Below, piece after piece: positions 1 through 7,415 of a stretch of 44,391 bases of DNA. Source of the stretch: Pelotomaculum sp. PtaB.Bin104. Its GTDB lineage: Bacteria > Bacillota > Desulfotomaculia > Desulfotomaculales > Pelotomaculaceae. The notes below the pieces were generated by a model that saw only the letters and a program-made list of their open reading frames with translations, searched no databases and was not told the origin of the DNA. The position numbers were made by a program, and so were the translations under genes. Location: positions 1-44,391 of the forward strand of contig MVQL01000059.1 of NCBI GenBank assembly GCA_002067205.1. Reading direction: 5' to 3'. Each line of letters starts with the position of its first letter. The first letter of the stretch is position 1.

Positions 1-74
1 GTTGAAAGATTGATTTTTACTTCCCTTTCTCTAATTGTGGCAATCTCTTGTTCCTGCCGCTCTCTTTCAGTCAT
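1..74 (-). CDS. Partial hypothetical protein (N-terminus only)
   Basis: An ATG at 74 on the minus strand opens a frame that runs off the window edge. Only about 24 residues are visible, starting MTEREREQ-like and strongly charged, which is typical of small accessory ICE proteins. The start is supported by a ribosome site (AAAGGAGA) at about 81-89 and, just upstream, by the 22-bp inverted repeat at 93-114. The same repeat and spacing precede topB. No function can be assigned from so short a piece. Confidence 0.55.
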   Translation of the reverse strand, partial: MTERERQEQEIATIREREVKINLS

Positions 75-92
75 GTTTTTTCTCCTTTCAAT

Positions 93-114
93 TTTTGAAA
101 ATTAACTTTCAAAA
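93..114 (-). promoter_or_regulatory. TTTTGAAA inverted repeat, copy 1 of 3
   Basis: An inverted repeat of TTTTGAAA and TTTCAAAA arms separated by six bases. Read toward the downstream gene it is identical to the copies at 1402-1423 and 20252-20273. Here and at topB it sits immediately before the ribosome site, so it would lie in the 5' leader or over the transcription start. It may be an operator for an element-encoded regulator or a leader-RNA hairpin. Confidence 0.6.
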
Positions 115-120
115 CCTATG

Positions 121-834
121 TCATTCCTTTACAAAAGCAACTTTGCAATCACCACAAATGATATTGACTTCCTTGGTCGCCCGGATAATGCAGCCACATT
201 TCGGGCAGACATATTTCCTCATGCTCTGCTTTGGCTTCTCCGGCTCTGTGCCGCCCTCTGTGCCGCCCTCTGTGCCGTTTTCAGGATCGCCGCTGTCTGT
301 ATCTTCCCCGGCTTCCTCGCCGTCGTCTACGGGCAGCTGCGGGGGCTTTGGCGCTGTATGGCGGTTTCTCGTCACAACAAACACGGACTTGTCCGCATTT
401 TCTTGAACAAAGGCCGCTGCGTCCGGGGTAAGTGTGCTGCTGCTCCAACCGATCCGATTATCATAGCTTACAATTAAGCCGTGCTGCTCGGCCACAGCCT
501 TAAAGCGTTTATTGTGGTATGTGTGTCCCCGGCTCGTATCTTTTATATCATGCTCTTGGCAATATAAATGTACCATTTCATGTAGCAAGGTGGAACAGAT
601 TTCCTCTATATCCCGATAAAGATATTCGCTGCAAATGGTAATTTCATAATAATACTCATTCGTGTTATGATCTTTCCAGACCTTATCACAGGTACACCAC
701 CCCATTGTCCGGGCTTCCCTGCCGTTAGTCTGCACCGTGATTACCGGCTTGCGAAGCTCCCCGTTATAGAACTGCTTATTAAAGACATCAAAAAGCCGGT
801 TCAGCTCAATATTAAGGCTTTCAAGACTTGTCAT
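121..834 (-). CDS. SprT-like zinc metalloprotease domain protein
   Basis: A 237-residue protein with an HEMVH metal-binding motif at residues 85-89, preceded by a helix containing LL and followed by conserved histidines (RGHTYHNKRF), the layout of SprT-like domains. The middle (about 165-205) is an acidic, Gly/Thr/Glu-rich linker with repeated EGGT units. The C-terminus (about 208-232) is a zinc ribbon with CPKC and CGDC pairs. SprT/Spartan proteins act on DNA-protein crosslinks in other systems; a similar role during conjugative DNA processing is only inference. The start ATG overlaps the stop of the upstream 831-1049 gene (ATGA), so the two are translationally coupled. SprT-like genes are common accessory genes in Firmicutes ICEs. 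Confidence 0.85.
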   Translation of the reverse strand: MTSLESLNIELNRLFDVFNKQFYNGELRKPVITVQTNGREARTMGWCTCDKVWKDHNTNEYYYEITICSEYLYRDIEEICSTLLHEMVHLYCQEHDIKDTSRGHTYHNKRFKAVAEQHGLIVSYDNRIGWSSSTLTPDAAAFVQENADKSVFVVTRNRHTAPKPPQLPVDDGEEAGEDTDSGDPENGTEGGTEGGTEPEKPKQSMRKYVCPKCGCIIRATKEVNIICGDCKVAFVKE

Positions 835-1049
835 ACCGTTGCCCTCTCTTTCCTGCCCCCGTCGATCTTACGCTTGGTTCCTGCTAATGTACTATCCATA
901 AGGCCGTCAAAGCAATTCCCGTCCATATCATCAAGCGCATATACCCAATAACAATATTCCTTTGCGCTGTCCTTTCCCTTGTACGCTTCTTTGAAGATTG
1001 CAAAGCCTTTATAGTCGGCCAAACGGTGGCAATAAATCGTATCTTCCAT
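831..1049 (-). CDS. Small hypothetical ICE protein
   Basis: A 72-residue protein. The ATG at 1049 is preferred over the ATG at 1061 because the purine-rich AAAGGGG site would abut the latter. The middle has an aromatic YCYWVYALDDMDG stretch and the tail is basic. I do not recognise a family. It ends in an ATGA overlap with the SprT-like gene and follows the 1067-1297 gene closely, so the three probably form one minus-strand transcript from the promoter at 1370-1397. Confidence 0.6.
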   Translation of the reverse strand: MEDTIYCHRLADYKGFAIFKEAYKGKDSAKEYCYWVYALDDMDGNCFDGLMDSTLAGTKRKIDGGRKERATV

Positions 1050-1066
1050 GCTGGAACACATCCCCT

Positions 1067-1297
1067 TTATTCGATAGCTTCATTTATAGCGCCGATAGCA
1101 TCTTCAAGGCTGCTTGCAGCGGTATCTAAACAATCACACGCATTGTCCGCTTTTTCGTATCTCTCCGATCCCTGCAAGTTTTCCGGGATATTGTCCCGGC
1201 TTTCTTCTTCTTCCTCTTTGAGCGTTTCAAGGGTTTCCTTGGCTTCCTCAATCGCAGCGATTACCGCTTCCAATGCTTTTCTTCTTGGATTATTCAT
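1067..1297 (-). CDS. Small acidic helical protein
   Basis: A 76-residue, strongly acidic, alanine- and glutamate-rich protein predicted to be almost entirely helical (EEAKETLETLKEEEEE), ending in an amphipathic AASSLEDAIGAINEAIE helix. The ATG at 1297 has a good AAAGGAG site 9 nt upstream; an upstream TTG at 1318 lies within that site and is rejected. This is the first gene of the minus-strand group ending with the SprT-like gene. Proteins of this shape are common in ICEs, but I assign no function. Confidence 0.65.
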   Translation of the reverse strand: MNNPRRKALEAVIAAIEEAKETLETLKEEEEESRDNIPENLQGSERYEKADNACDCLDTAASSLEDAIGAINEAIE

Positions 1298-1338
1298 ACT
1301 TACAAGCTCCTTTCGCAAGCTGATTACATGTAAAGTGT

Positions 1339-1397
1339 TAAAGTACTTTAGTACTTTGGTACTATAATCATTATACCACTTTGAGCCTGTATGTCAA
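1339..1397 (-). promoter_or_regulatory. Promoter with GTAC-box operator (copy 1)
   Basis: On the minus strand a -35 TTGACA (1392-1397) and -10 TATAAT (1370-1375) are separated by 16 bases. They are followed by a downstream box of alternating GTAC and AAAG elements at about 1340-1365. The same promoter plus box precedes the genes starting at 7880 and 10722, which suggests one shared regulator. The box overlaps the expected transcription start, a repressor position. A reversed TATAAT lies at 1363-1368 on the plus strand, so divergent transcription toward the candidate RNA at 1478 is possible. Confidence 0.7.
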
Positions 1398-1401
1398 GTG
1401 T

Positions 1402-1423
1402 TTTTGAAAATTAACTTTCAAAA
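1402..1423 (-). promoter_or_regulatory. TTTTGAAA inverted repeat, copy 2 of 3
   Basis: The same inverted repeat as at 93-114 and 20252-20273, with arms TTTTGAAA and TTTCAAAA. In this copy it lies just upstream of the -35 element of the 1370-1397 promoter rather than at a ribosome site, a position better suited to an operator or activator site than to a leader hairpin. Confidence 0.6.
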
Positions 1424-1477
1424 AATATCTGTAAAAAAACAGCCGGTTTCCCGTCTGCTTTTCGTGTCGCTCCCCTA

Positions 1478-1690
1478 CTTTATTACCTTTTTAGCAGAGC
1501 CGCCCGTTTCCCCTGCGTTTTGCCCTGTATACTGCCCTGAAAGGCTGATAGGGAATTTCCTTTATTACCTTTTCCCTATCGCCGCAAGGCGGCAGCACAG
1601 GGCAAATACCGGCTGTCAACTGGAATGTGGAATACCGCAGCTGCACAGCAGCGAGGATATGCCGCAAAAGCCGGTTGACTGTCGGTAAGC
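1478..1690 (+). ncRNA. Candidate structured RNA, copy 1
   Basis: This gene-free stretch aligns with 10925-11132. The core at 1626-1670 matches 45 bases of the second copy (11074-11118) with one change. Surrounding helices are kept by compensatory changes: 1519-1528 pairs with 1597-1606 (TTTGCCCTGT with ACAGGGCAAA), 1547-1555 with 1572-1580 (GATAGGGAA with TTCCCTATC), and 1615-1623 with 1671-1679 (GTCAACTGG with CCGGTTGAC). A GCC-GCAA-GGC hairpin with a GNRA loop at 1582-1591 and a GCTGC-ACA-GCAGC hairpin inside the core favour plus-strand RNA. No Rfam family was recognised with certainty. It lies between the promoter region at 1339-1423 and the convergent end of the Xre gene. The rest of 1298-1712 holds only the listed regulatory sites. 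Confidence 0.65.
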
Positions 1691-1712
1691 TCTCTTTCTC
1701 TCAAATGCGGTT

Positions 1713-2015
1713 TTACTTGCGGTTCTTAAATTCTATAATCAGGATATTTACCATGTCCTGTACGACGCTTGCTTCCCTCTCTGTCAATCCGTCCAGTACA
1801 ATAACCTTTCGATTGTCAATTCCTAATATATAGTCCGTCGTAACTCCGTATAGCAAGGCCATTTTTGAAAGAACATCAATAGATGGTACTGCAATGTTAT
1901 TTTCATAACCGCTTACGCTTGATCTTGTCAAGGAAAGCCGTTTAGCGACCTGCGTTTGAGATAAATTTTTGCTTTCTCGTAGCTCTCTAAGCCTTACGCC
2001 TAAATCATAAACCAA
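1713..2015 (-). CDS. Xre-family transcriptional regulator
   Basis: A 100-residue protein with an N-terminal HTH_3 domain (about 6-62; LRELRESKNLSQTQVAKRLS, then SVSGYENNIAVPSIDVL), typical of Cro/CI-like repressors. The C-terminal part (68-100) is a short helical extension. The start is a TTG at 2015 behind an AAAGGGCGGTG site. The gene is divergent from abrB, and the palindrome at 2034-2055 lies over its own promoter region, so autorepression is likely. Such proteins commonly control ICE transfer or maintenance genes; its targets here are not shown by the sequence. Confidence 0.85.
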   Translation of the reverse strand: MVYDLGVRLRELRESKNLSQTQVAKRLSLTRSSVSGYENNIAVPSIDVLSKMALLYGVTTDYILGIDNRKVIVLDGLTEREASVVQDMVNILIIEFKNRK

Positions 2016-2033
2016 AACATCACCGCCCTTTTG

Positions 2034-2055
2034 AACATAATTGTATTATTATGTT
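2034..2055 (-). promoter_or_regulatory. Palindromic operator in the xre leader
   Basis: A perfect 8-bp inverted repeat (AACATAAT and ATTATGTT, 6-base spacer) directly upstream of the Xre start and touching a minus-strand TTGACA at 2055-2060. Position and symmetry fit an autoregulatory Xre operator; the assignment to this regulator is inferred. Confidence 0.5.
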
Positions 2056-2099
2056 GTCAATTAGAATCGTCGTATATTCGCCTAATGCGACGGTAGTAC

Positions 2100-2129
2100 T
2101 TGACGAACAAAAGGGAAAACGGTTATAAT
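2100..2129 (+). promoter_or_regulatory. Promoter of abrB-diguanylate cyclase pair
   Basis: TTGACG (2100-2105) and TATAAT (2124-2129) with an 18-base spacer, about 65 bases before the AbrB ATG. It fits a housekeeping sigma-A promoter for the two-gene plus-strand operon. Confidence 0.65.
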
Positions 2130-2193
2130 AACAAAGAATAAGGGGGGCGCTGCCAATATGACCAGCTGCCCCCTATGTAGAAAGGTGATAATA

Positions 2194-2445
2194 ATGCAAT
2201 CAACAGGTATCGTAAGAAAAATCGACGAATTAGGCCGGATCGTCCTTCCGCAAGAGCTAAGAGCTAAATTAGACGTAGGAGCCAAAGACGGTATAGAATT
2301 TTACTGGCAAGATAATTGTTTGTTACTGAAAAAGCATGAACCGGCTTGTACGTTCTGCGGCAGCGCAGACGGGATAGTGCTTTATGAGGGCAAAAATATA
2401 TGTAAGGTATGTAGGGAAAAAATTACCAATCTAAATGAAACGTAA
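2194..2445 (+). CDS. AbrB/SpoVT-family regulator with zinc-binding tail
   Basis: An 83-residue protein. Residues 1-45 are a SpoVT-AbrB swapped-hairpin DNA-binding domain (GIVRKIDELGRIVLPQELR, an almost canonical AbrB signature). Residues about 49-77 carry CTFC and CKVC pairs, a small treble-clef or zinc-ribbon tail also seen in Clostridial AbrB paralogues. The ATG at 2194 follows AAAGGTG; an earlier in-frame ATG at 2158 lacks a good site. It overlaps the diguanylate cyclase gene by 11 bases, so both are made from one transcript. AbrB proteins are transition-state regulators; one beside a cyclase suggests signalling cargo. Confidence 0.85.
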   Translation: MQSTGIVRKIDELGRIVLPQELRAKLDVGAKDGIEFYWQDNCLLLKKHEPACTFCGSADGIVLYEGKNICKVCREKITNLNET

Positions 2446-3499
2446 TTTGCCCTTTAGGGCATTTTTTAATTTCTGGAAAAAATTACGTCCGAAAGGAACA
2501 GGCAGCGTGGATCACAAGCAAAAAAAAGGGGCTGATCGGATAGATCAACAGGTTAAAAACAAGATAAAGGCTTTCAACCGGCAAAGAATTGGCTCAACTG
2601 TAGCCATAGGCTTATTGTTAAGTATACTTATCCCTTTGCTCCCGGTCATGGGGTGCAAATGCTTATTTGTTTGTTATTCAATGCTCTGTTCGTTTGTAGT
2701 CTTTCTTTTGACTGTGGCCTTTGTCCTGTCCTTTCGGCAAGCACTCACCTTATATATTCAATCAGTAATTATCATGGCCGTTTTTCTTACAACGGGGAAT
2801 ATTCGCCCCGGATTTTTCTTTATCTTAATTCTGCTTAATGCCGGTGCTTTCTTCATATCGCAGAAGATCGCCGGTGATTTCATCAAGTCGGCAACCGAGG
2901 AAGTCAGCACAACGGAACGCTTGAAAAATGAAGCCAACACGGACTTTCTAACGCAGCTCCTAAACCGGAACGGCATGGAACAAGCCTTAGAAACGGCTTG
3001 GGCGTTCTGTAAAAGGTATCAAAAGCCAATCGGTTTTATCATGGCCGACATTGATTTTTTCAAAAGCTACAATGACACGTTGGGACACATCGAGGGCGAC
3101 AATATCTTAAAGCAAGTCGCAGACAGTATCAAAACATGCTGTAAAAGAGAAACCGACATTATAGGCCGTGTGGGTGGTGAAGAATTTTTAATTGTTTTGT
3201 CGGATATTGACGATAAGCGAATAACGGAAATGGCACAGGCCGTTTCGTTGGCCGTTAATAGTTTAAGGATCAAGGCAACAGAAACAAGTAACCATTCGGA
3301 ATTTCTTTCCGTAAGCATAGGTATTTCAACAGCTATCCCACAGGATCATATTTTAGCAATAGACCTTTACCGAAAGGCCGATTTTGCTATGTACCATGCA
3401 AAAAGCAGCGGTCGAAACTGTATCTCGTTCAATGGTAATATCGTCAAATCCCGTGAAAAAATTGTTGCTCAAGAGCCGGTCAAGGAAGTTATCCTTTAG
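2435..3499 (+). CDS. Membrane-bound diguanylate cyclase (GGDEF)
   Basis: A 354-residue protein with a basic N-terminus, several membrane segments within about residues 50-145, and a C-terminal GGDEF domain (about 165-335). The signature is GGEEF near residue 248, with DADIDFF-like metal ligands upstream. An RETD matching the RxxD inhibitory I-site lies five residues before it, so the enzyme should be active and product-inhibited. It makes cyclic di-GMP from two GTP at the membrane. The gene overlaps abrB and ends at a strong terminator. Cyclic di-GMP affects motility and adhesion; on an ICE it could tune donor cell contact, which is inference. Confidence 0.92.
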   Translation: MKRNLPFRAFFNFWKKLRPKGTGSVDHKQKKGADRIDQQVKNKIKAFNRQRIGSTVAIGLLLSILIPLLPVMGCKCLFVCYSMLCSFVVFLLTVAFVLSFRQALTLYIQSVIIMAVFLTTGNIRPGFFFILILLNAGAFFISQKIAGDFIKSATEEVSTTERLKNEANTDFLTQLLNRNGMEQALETAWAFCKRYQKPIGFIMADIDFFKSYNDTLGHIEGDNILKQVADSIKTCCKRETDIIGRVGGEEFLIVLSDIDDKRITEMAQAVSLAVNSLRIKATETSNHSEFLSVSIGISTAIPQDHILAIDLYRKADFAMYHAKSSGRNCISFNGNIVKSREKIVAQEPVKEVIL

Positions 3500-3510
3500 G
3501 TTTACAAAGT

Positions 3511-3547
3511 AAAACGACGCAGCACTTAAAAAGTGTTGCGCCGTTTT
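3511..3547 (+). terminator. Bidirectional terminator between convergent genes
   Basis: A hairpin of about 17 base pairs with one mismatch, arms AAAACG...CACTT and AAGTG...CGTTTT with a 3-base loop, flanked by A and T runs on both sides. It lies between the convergent cyclase and relaxase genes and can end both transcripts. Confidence 0.8.
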
Positions 3548-4989
3548 TATATTTCCTGTCCCTTTTCCTTTTTTCTCCCCTGCTCCTGTTCCTTTCCCTG
3601 TTCCTTTCCCTGTTCATGCTTGATGCGCTGTACCAGCTCATAGGCATTTCTAATACTGCCGATCCTGCCGGTGACTTCCTGTAAAGATGCAGAAAGCCCG
3701 GCAATTTTGCTGTCCTGATCCTTTACAAGATTGATAACCTTATCTGGATCGACGTTTGTATTAACGCCGAGTTTTTCCAGTTGTGACGCTGCATGATCGA
3801 ACGCTTTCAGCTCACTTTCATATCTACTTTCAAACCGCTGCCTTGAAAACCTTGTCTGTTTGGCAGCTTCCTGTTTTACCGGCAAATACTTATTAAATGC
3901 CAAAAGATATTTTGCAGCGTCTTTGTACTGCCCGTTTTTTACATTCAGCTCTTTCATAGTCCCCCGCACAGAGCTTGCTTTTTCCGTTAGGGTTTCTATG
4001 CGATTATCAAAATCCCCCTCTTGCTGGATACCCTCATTCCTGATTGTAAGCAATGCTGCTGCAAGCTCTTTCGTCGCTGCAAGTGTCGTTTTCCGTGCTT
4101 GCCATTCAACAGCTTTATCATAAGAAGAAAAGACCGGCTGCACCGTCGCCGGGGGCTTCTGCTGCTGCGCTCCCGGAGCTGCTTTCTCTTGACTTACCGG
4201 GGGCATTACTTTCTTTCTTTCCTTTGGCTGTGCCAATCGCTCTAAAATACGATCTCTTGAATAATCCTCACCGATCCGATCCCCACGGCAAAACCTTTCC
4301 TGCTCTGTCCCGGTAATCCGAAATGATATTCTCTTTCCCTCTTTAATCTCAACATTTGCTTTTTGAAGCGCAGTTTTGAAGCTATCATAATCCGACGTTT
4401 CAAGGATAGCTTTATCTATGATTTCTTTAATTTGTGCTTTCCATGAAGTTCCGGCCTTGCGCTGCTCCCACTCGTAATGCGTCGGGCTTTTTTGCTTTAA
4501 CTTTGGGTTCTTAATTACATATAGTCCATTTTCTTCACAAAGCCTGTCGCTTACTTTTCTTAAATATCCGGCCACCTTATAATTGTCATACTTGCTATAA
4601 TCGTAAAAAGAAACAGCATTAAAAATAATATGATTATGAATATGACCTTTATCAACATGCGTACTTATTACATATTCATACTTACCCTGTAAAATTTCAT
4701 CAGCCCACTTTTTACCGAGTTCATGCGCTTGTTCAGGTGTAATTTTGTCGTAAGGGGAAAAGCTCTGGATCATGTGATAAGCTAAATTATCAGCGCCGCC
4801 TGTCTTGGTATAATCGCCTTTGACTTCTCTTGCTAAAGCTGCCGTCATACGATATTCAATCGACGCAGAAAGGGGATCAACATTATAGCCGGATACTAAC
4901 AGCTGCTTTTCTGTTTTCTCTGGATTTTCTATATAATCAAGAGCCTTATTGAGCGTCGTTTTTATACCGTGTATTCTCGTATATGCCAT
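3547..4989 (-). CDS. Relaxase/mobilisation nuclease (MOBP type)
   Basis: A 480-residue relaxase. The N-terminal domain (1-260) has the three-histidine motif STHVDKGHIHNHIIFN with H111, H116, H118 and H120. Tyrosines early in the protein (Y3, Y19) are candidates for the nicking residue, as in VirD2/MobA-like enzymes. The rest (270-480) is charged and coiled-coil, with a Gln/Glu/Lys-rich tail. It nicks oriT, stays bound to the 5' end and pilots the strand to the VirD4 coupling protein encoded at 11776. It follows mobC by 3 bases, and the candidate oriT lies just upstream at 5412-5490. Close relatives are the relaxases of Firmicutes ICEs. Confidence 0.93.
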   Translation of the reverse strand: MAYTRIHGIKTTLNKALDYIENPEKTEKQLLVSGYNVDPLSASIEYRMTAALAREVKGDYTKTGGADNLAYHMIQSFSPYDKITPEQAHELGKKWADEILQGKYEYVISTHVDKGHIHNHIIFNAVSFYDYSKYDNYKVAGYLRKVSDRLCEENGLYVIKNPKLKQKSPTHYEWEQRKAGTSWKAQIKEIIDKAILETSDYDSFKTALQKANVEIKEGKRISFRITGTEQERFCRGDRIGEDYSRDRILERLAQPKERKKVMPPVSQEKAAPGAQQQKPPATVQPVFSSYDKAVEWQARKTTLAATKELAAALLTIRNEGIQQEGDFDNRIETLTEKASSVRGTMKELNVKNGQYKDAAKYLLAFNKYLPVKQEAAKQTRFSRQRFESRYESELKAFDHAASQLEKLGVNTNVDPDKVINLVKDQDSKIAGLSASLQEVTGRIGSIRNAYELVQRIKHEQGKEQGKEQEQGRKKEKGQEI

Positions 4990-4992
4990 AGG

Positions 4993-5328
4993 CTATTCCT
5001 CGATCATTTTTACAAGTCGTTCCGTGCAAGCTCTTTTCACATTGTAATAATATTGCTGTAAATCCTTTATGTCCTGCTCGTAAATATTCCTTGTTTCATT
5101 CGCTCTCAAAGCGATTTGATTTATATTTCTCGCAAGGTTTGAAAGCTCTTTTGTTAAGGCTTTAAGCTCTGAAAATTCACGCCTAATTACATAACCGTCA
5201 ATACACATTTTTCTTGCGTACATCGAAAAATTTTCAGTGTTTACCTGTGACATTTTTTGTTCTATCATGTTCCATTCTTCATCTGAAAAAGACAGTTCTT
5301 TTCTAACCGTTCTCGTTCTGTTTGCCAT
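4993..5328 (-). CDS. mobC: MobC relaxosome accessory protein
   Basis: A 111-residue basic protein of the MobC family: a ribbon-helix-helix-like N-terminus (KELSFSDEEWNMIEQKM) and the conserved SNLARNINQIALRANET segment in the C-terminal half. MobC proteins bind and open oriT so the relaxase can nick. The ATG at 5328 has GGAGG 9 bases upstream and is preferred to the ATG at 5352, which has no such site. It lies between oriT and the relaxase, the usual order. Confidence 0.9.
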   Translation of the reverse strand: MANRTRTVRKELSFSDEEWNMIEQKMSQVNTENFSMYARKMCIDGYVIRREFSELKALTKELSNLARNINQIALRANETRNIYEQDIKDLQQYYYNVKRACTERLVKMIEE

Positions 5329-5411
5329 TCGTCTAAACCTCCGTTTCGTCATGCCGCCTTAAATTTCGGCACTATCTCCGGCGCAGCCGGTGGGGTTTGG
5401 GGCAACGCACC

Positions 5412-5490
5412 AACAAGCAGAAACAGGGAAACATAGCGGAACGCTATATTTCCGTTTCGTGGAAGTGTACGAACACTTCCTTTGCTTGTT
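5412..5490. other. Candidate origin of transfer (oriT)
   Basis: The 230-base gap upstream of mobC-relaxase contains nested inverted repeats: an outer pair AACAAGCA (5412-5419) with TGCTTGTT (5483-5490), an inner hairpin at about 5427-5453 (GGAAA-ATAGCG arms around GAA, one mismatch), and a perfect 8-bp hairpin GGAAGTGT/ACACTTCC at 5461-5480. Together they fold as a branched structure. This architecture next to relaxosome genes is the usual sign of an oriT. The nic site itself was not identified. Confidence 0.65.
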
Positions 5491-5560
5491 ATTCTTCGCT
5501 CCGCTCTCTCTCCGTTAAGTATATACTACCTTTGCGAAAATATCAAGTAATTACCTATCG

Positions 5561-5591
5561 TAAAAAAACGCCGCCATAAATGGCAGCGTTT
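5561..5591 (-). terminator. Rho-independent terminator of the 5607 gene cluster
   Basis: On the minus strand a 12-bp stem (AAACGCTGCCAT and ATGGCGGCGTTT, one G-T pair) with a 2-base loop is followed by a run of T. It lies just downstream of the 5607-5852 gene and separates the partition operon from oriT. Confidence 0.85.
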
Positions 5592-5606
5592 CAGTGAATA
5601 CCTTCT

Positions 5607-5852
5607 TTATAAAGCCTTTTCGTACTTCTCTGGATCGGCTAATGCAATATCCAACAATGAACCGAACGAAAGCCCGTTATCTTTCAAAAATTTCATTGTG
5701 GCCGGGTGGAGTACATTTTCAGCCCATCGGCTATGAAAAAATGTTTGATGGGTTTCGTTCATCAAAGTAAAAAGTGCAAAAGCTCTTTCCGTTTCGCTTT
5801 CTTCCGAAAGAATGATTGCGTTCATTCTTTCGGTACACTTTTTATCAAACAT
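5607..5852 (-). CDS. Hypothetical protein, 81 aa
   Basis: A small, mixed-charge helical protein (SEESETERAFALFTLMNE) with no family I recognise. An AAAGGGGG site lies about 9 bases before the ATG. It is the last gene of the minus-strand parA cluster (parA, 6215, 5856, 5607) and is followed by a strong terminator. Probably an accessory maintenance protein, from context only. Confidence 0.65.
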   Translation of the reverse strand: MFDKKCTERMNAIILSEESETERAFALFTLMNETHQTFFHSRWAENVLHPATMKFLKDNGLSFGSLLDIALADPEKYEKAL

Positions 5853-5855
5853 AAA

Positions 5856-6218
5856 TCATTGCCCCCTTTGCCGGGTGTATTCCTCTTGCTGTCGCTCTCT
5901 CCTGCGCCTTTCTATTTCCTCTGTGTTGGCTTCTCTTTGGCGCTGCATTTCGCTTTCCTGCTCCCGGCTTTTTTTATCAGCATTCATAAGTTGATCGTGC
6001 ATAGGAATTTTTCCCGTCGCATCATCAATAATTTTCTTTGCTTCATCAACGGTATTGCAGCTGTTCCATTCACGGCCTATCTTGGGGTTTACCTCTTTTG
6101 GTAAAAACACAAGAATACTGTTCCTTATATACCGGCTCCCGGCTGCTTCTGTTATTTCTGTATCTTCGTCGCCGGTCTGATAAAGCAGATATTCCCGGTA
6201 AACATCAACCTTTTTCAT
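5856..6218 (-). CDS. Hypothetical protein, 120 aa, charged C-terminal helix
   Basis: Residues 1-65 form a compact mixed domain (VYREYLLYQTGDEDTEITEAA). Residues 72-120 are a very charged Arg/Glu/Gln helix. I do not recognise a family. It overlaps the upstream 6215 gene by an ATGA and is followed after 3 bases by the 5607 gene, so it belongs to the parA operon. Confidence 0.65.
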   Translation of the reverse strand: MKKVDVYREYLLYQTGDEDTEITEAAGSRYIRNSILVFLPKEVNPKIGREWNSCNTVDEAKKIIDDATGKIPMHDQLMNADKKSREQESEMQRQREANTEEIERRRRERQQEEYTRQRGQ

Positions 6219-6637
6219 AACGGCATTCCTTTCCTTGCAGCTTCTATAAACACGTCGGCAAAGGATTTGCCTTGCATTTCCGCAGCTGCTTTTATGCTGT
6301 CGTATTCTTCGTTACTCAACGAAAGAACAATATCAATTCCGTTCCGGGCAAGAGCCGATTTGTCACGCTCCTTTTTCTTAATGCCGGTCTGATCGTCCAG
6401 CATTACGATTTGTTCCTCTGTGAGATAAACAGATACTTGCTGCTTTTTTTCCTTATCTGTTTTTCTGCCGGTCTTGGCCGGTTCCCTTTTCTCAATAATC
6501 GCCGGTTCCGATCCGTTACCATTGCTGCCCTGTTCGGTTCTAACTTCGTTATCTGACGCTTGGCTTTCCGGTTCCTCTACTCCGATAATATTTTTGAAAA
6601 GCCCCGCTGTATCTACTCTCTTTTTTGGTGATGCCAT
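6215..6637 (-). CDS. ParA partner, probable ribbon-helix-helix DNA-binding protein
   Basis: A 140-residue protein with a disordered, Lys/Glu-rich N-terminal region (1-65) and a C-terminal portion (66-140) starting KKQQVSVYLTEEQIVMLDDQTG, which looks like a CopG/ribbon-helix-helix strand and helix. Its start overlaps the parA stop by one base (TAATG). Small DNA-binding proteins directly after parA normally bind the centromere and stimulate the ATPase, so a ParB-like role is inferred. The centromere was not located. Confidence 0.75.
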   Translation of the reverse strand: MASPKKRVDTAGLFKNIIGVEEPESQASDNEVRTEQGSNGNGSEPAIIEKREPAKTGRKTDKEKKQQVSVYLTEEQIVMLDDQTGIKKKERDKSALARNGIDIVLSLSNEEYDSIKAAAEMQGKSFADVFIEAARKGMPL

Positions 6638-7401
6638 TATTGATTATCTCCTTTCAGGTATTCATCTACAAAGGCGGCATAATCAGCCGCAGCCGTTGAA
6701 TCTCCGTTGTAAGTGAAAAGGTCTGTTGCTCTCGCTTGCGCTTCTTCTACGGCCACAGTCGCCCGTATGTATGTCTTAAAGATAGGCGCTTTGATATACT
6801 CCCCTATCTGCTCCGTAAGCTCTCTCATGTCCTTATTATTATTGCTTCTCGGATTATACTTTGTAAGCAGGATACCGGCAATTTTTACTTTGTCGTTGCA
6901 ATACTTCTGCACATTTACGATTGTATCATGCAGCTGCCGTATTCCTTTTGCTGCAAAAATTCCGGCTGTTGTCGGTATAATGATTTCGTCGGCCACGGTA
7001 AAAGCATTGACGGTTAAAACACCCAAAGCAGGGGGGGTATCAATAATAATGTAATCGTACTGACTGACAACCGGCGCAATCGTTTCTTTCAAACGCTGCT
7101 CTTTCCCGATCTGTGAAAACTCCTGTTCGGCTCCGGCAAGCATAATGTTTGCCGGTATAATGTCGAACGCTTCAAGGTGCTGGATCGCTTCTTCCGGCTT
7201 TGCTTCCCTTTTCATAAGCTCGTATGTAGTCGGAAAATTGTACCCATCAGCGCCGACGCTATCAGTCAAATTTCCTTGTGGATCAAGGTCTATCGTCAGA
7301 ACTTTGTACCCTTTCTGTTTAAGACCGGCTGCTAAAGCGCCGGTCGTTGTTGTTTTGGCAACGCCACCTTTTTGATTGGCTATTGCAATGATTTTTTTCA
7401 T
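6637..7401 (-). CDS. parA: ParA-family partition ATPase
   Basis: A 254-residue ATPase of the ParA/Soj family. The deviant Walker A KGGVAKTTT is at residues 11-19, the second motif DLDPQGNLT near 39-47, and the Walker B-like IIIDTPPALG near 118-127. It uses ATP-driven binding to nucleoid DNA to segregate replicons. Its presence with a replication initiator suggests the excised ICE is kept as a plasmid-like circle. An AGGAGG site lies 6 bases before the ATG. Confidence 0.93.
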   Translation of the reverse strand: MKKIIAIANQKGGVAKTTTTGALAAGLKQKGYKVLTIDLDPQGNLTDSVGADGYNFPTTYELMKREAKPEEAIQHLEAFDIIPANIMLAGAEQEFSQIGKEQRLKETIAPVVSQYDYIIIDTPPALGVLTVNAFTVADEIIIPTTAGIFAAKGIRQLHDTIVNVQKYCNDKVKIAGILLTKYNPRSNNNKDMRELTEQIGEYIKAPIFKTYIRATVAVEEAQARATDLFTYNGDSTAAADYAAFVDEYLKGDNQ

Positions 7402-7415
7402 GGTAAACCTCCTAT

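Noticed and set aside
1398..1688. Plus-strand open frame of 96 codons in the gap before xre
   Set aside because: It overlaps the conserved RNA-like segment; codons are not conserved between the two copies while base pairing is, and there is no ribosome site.
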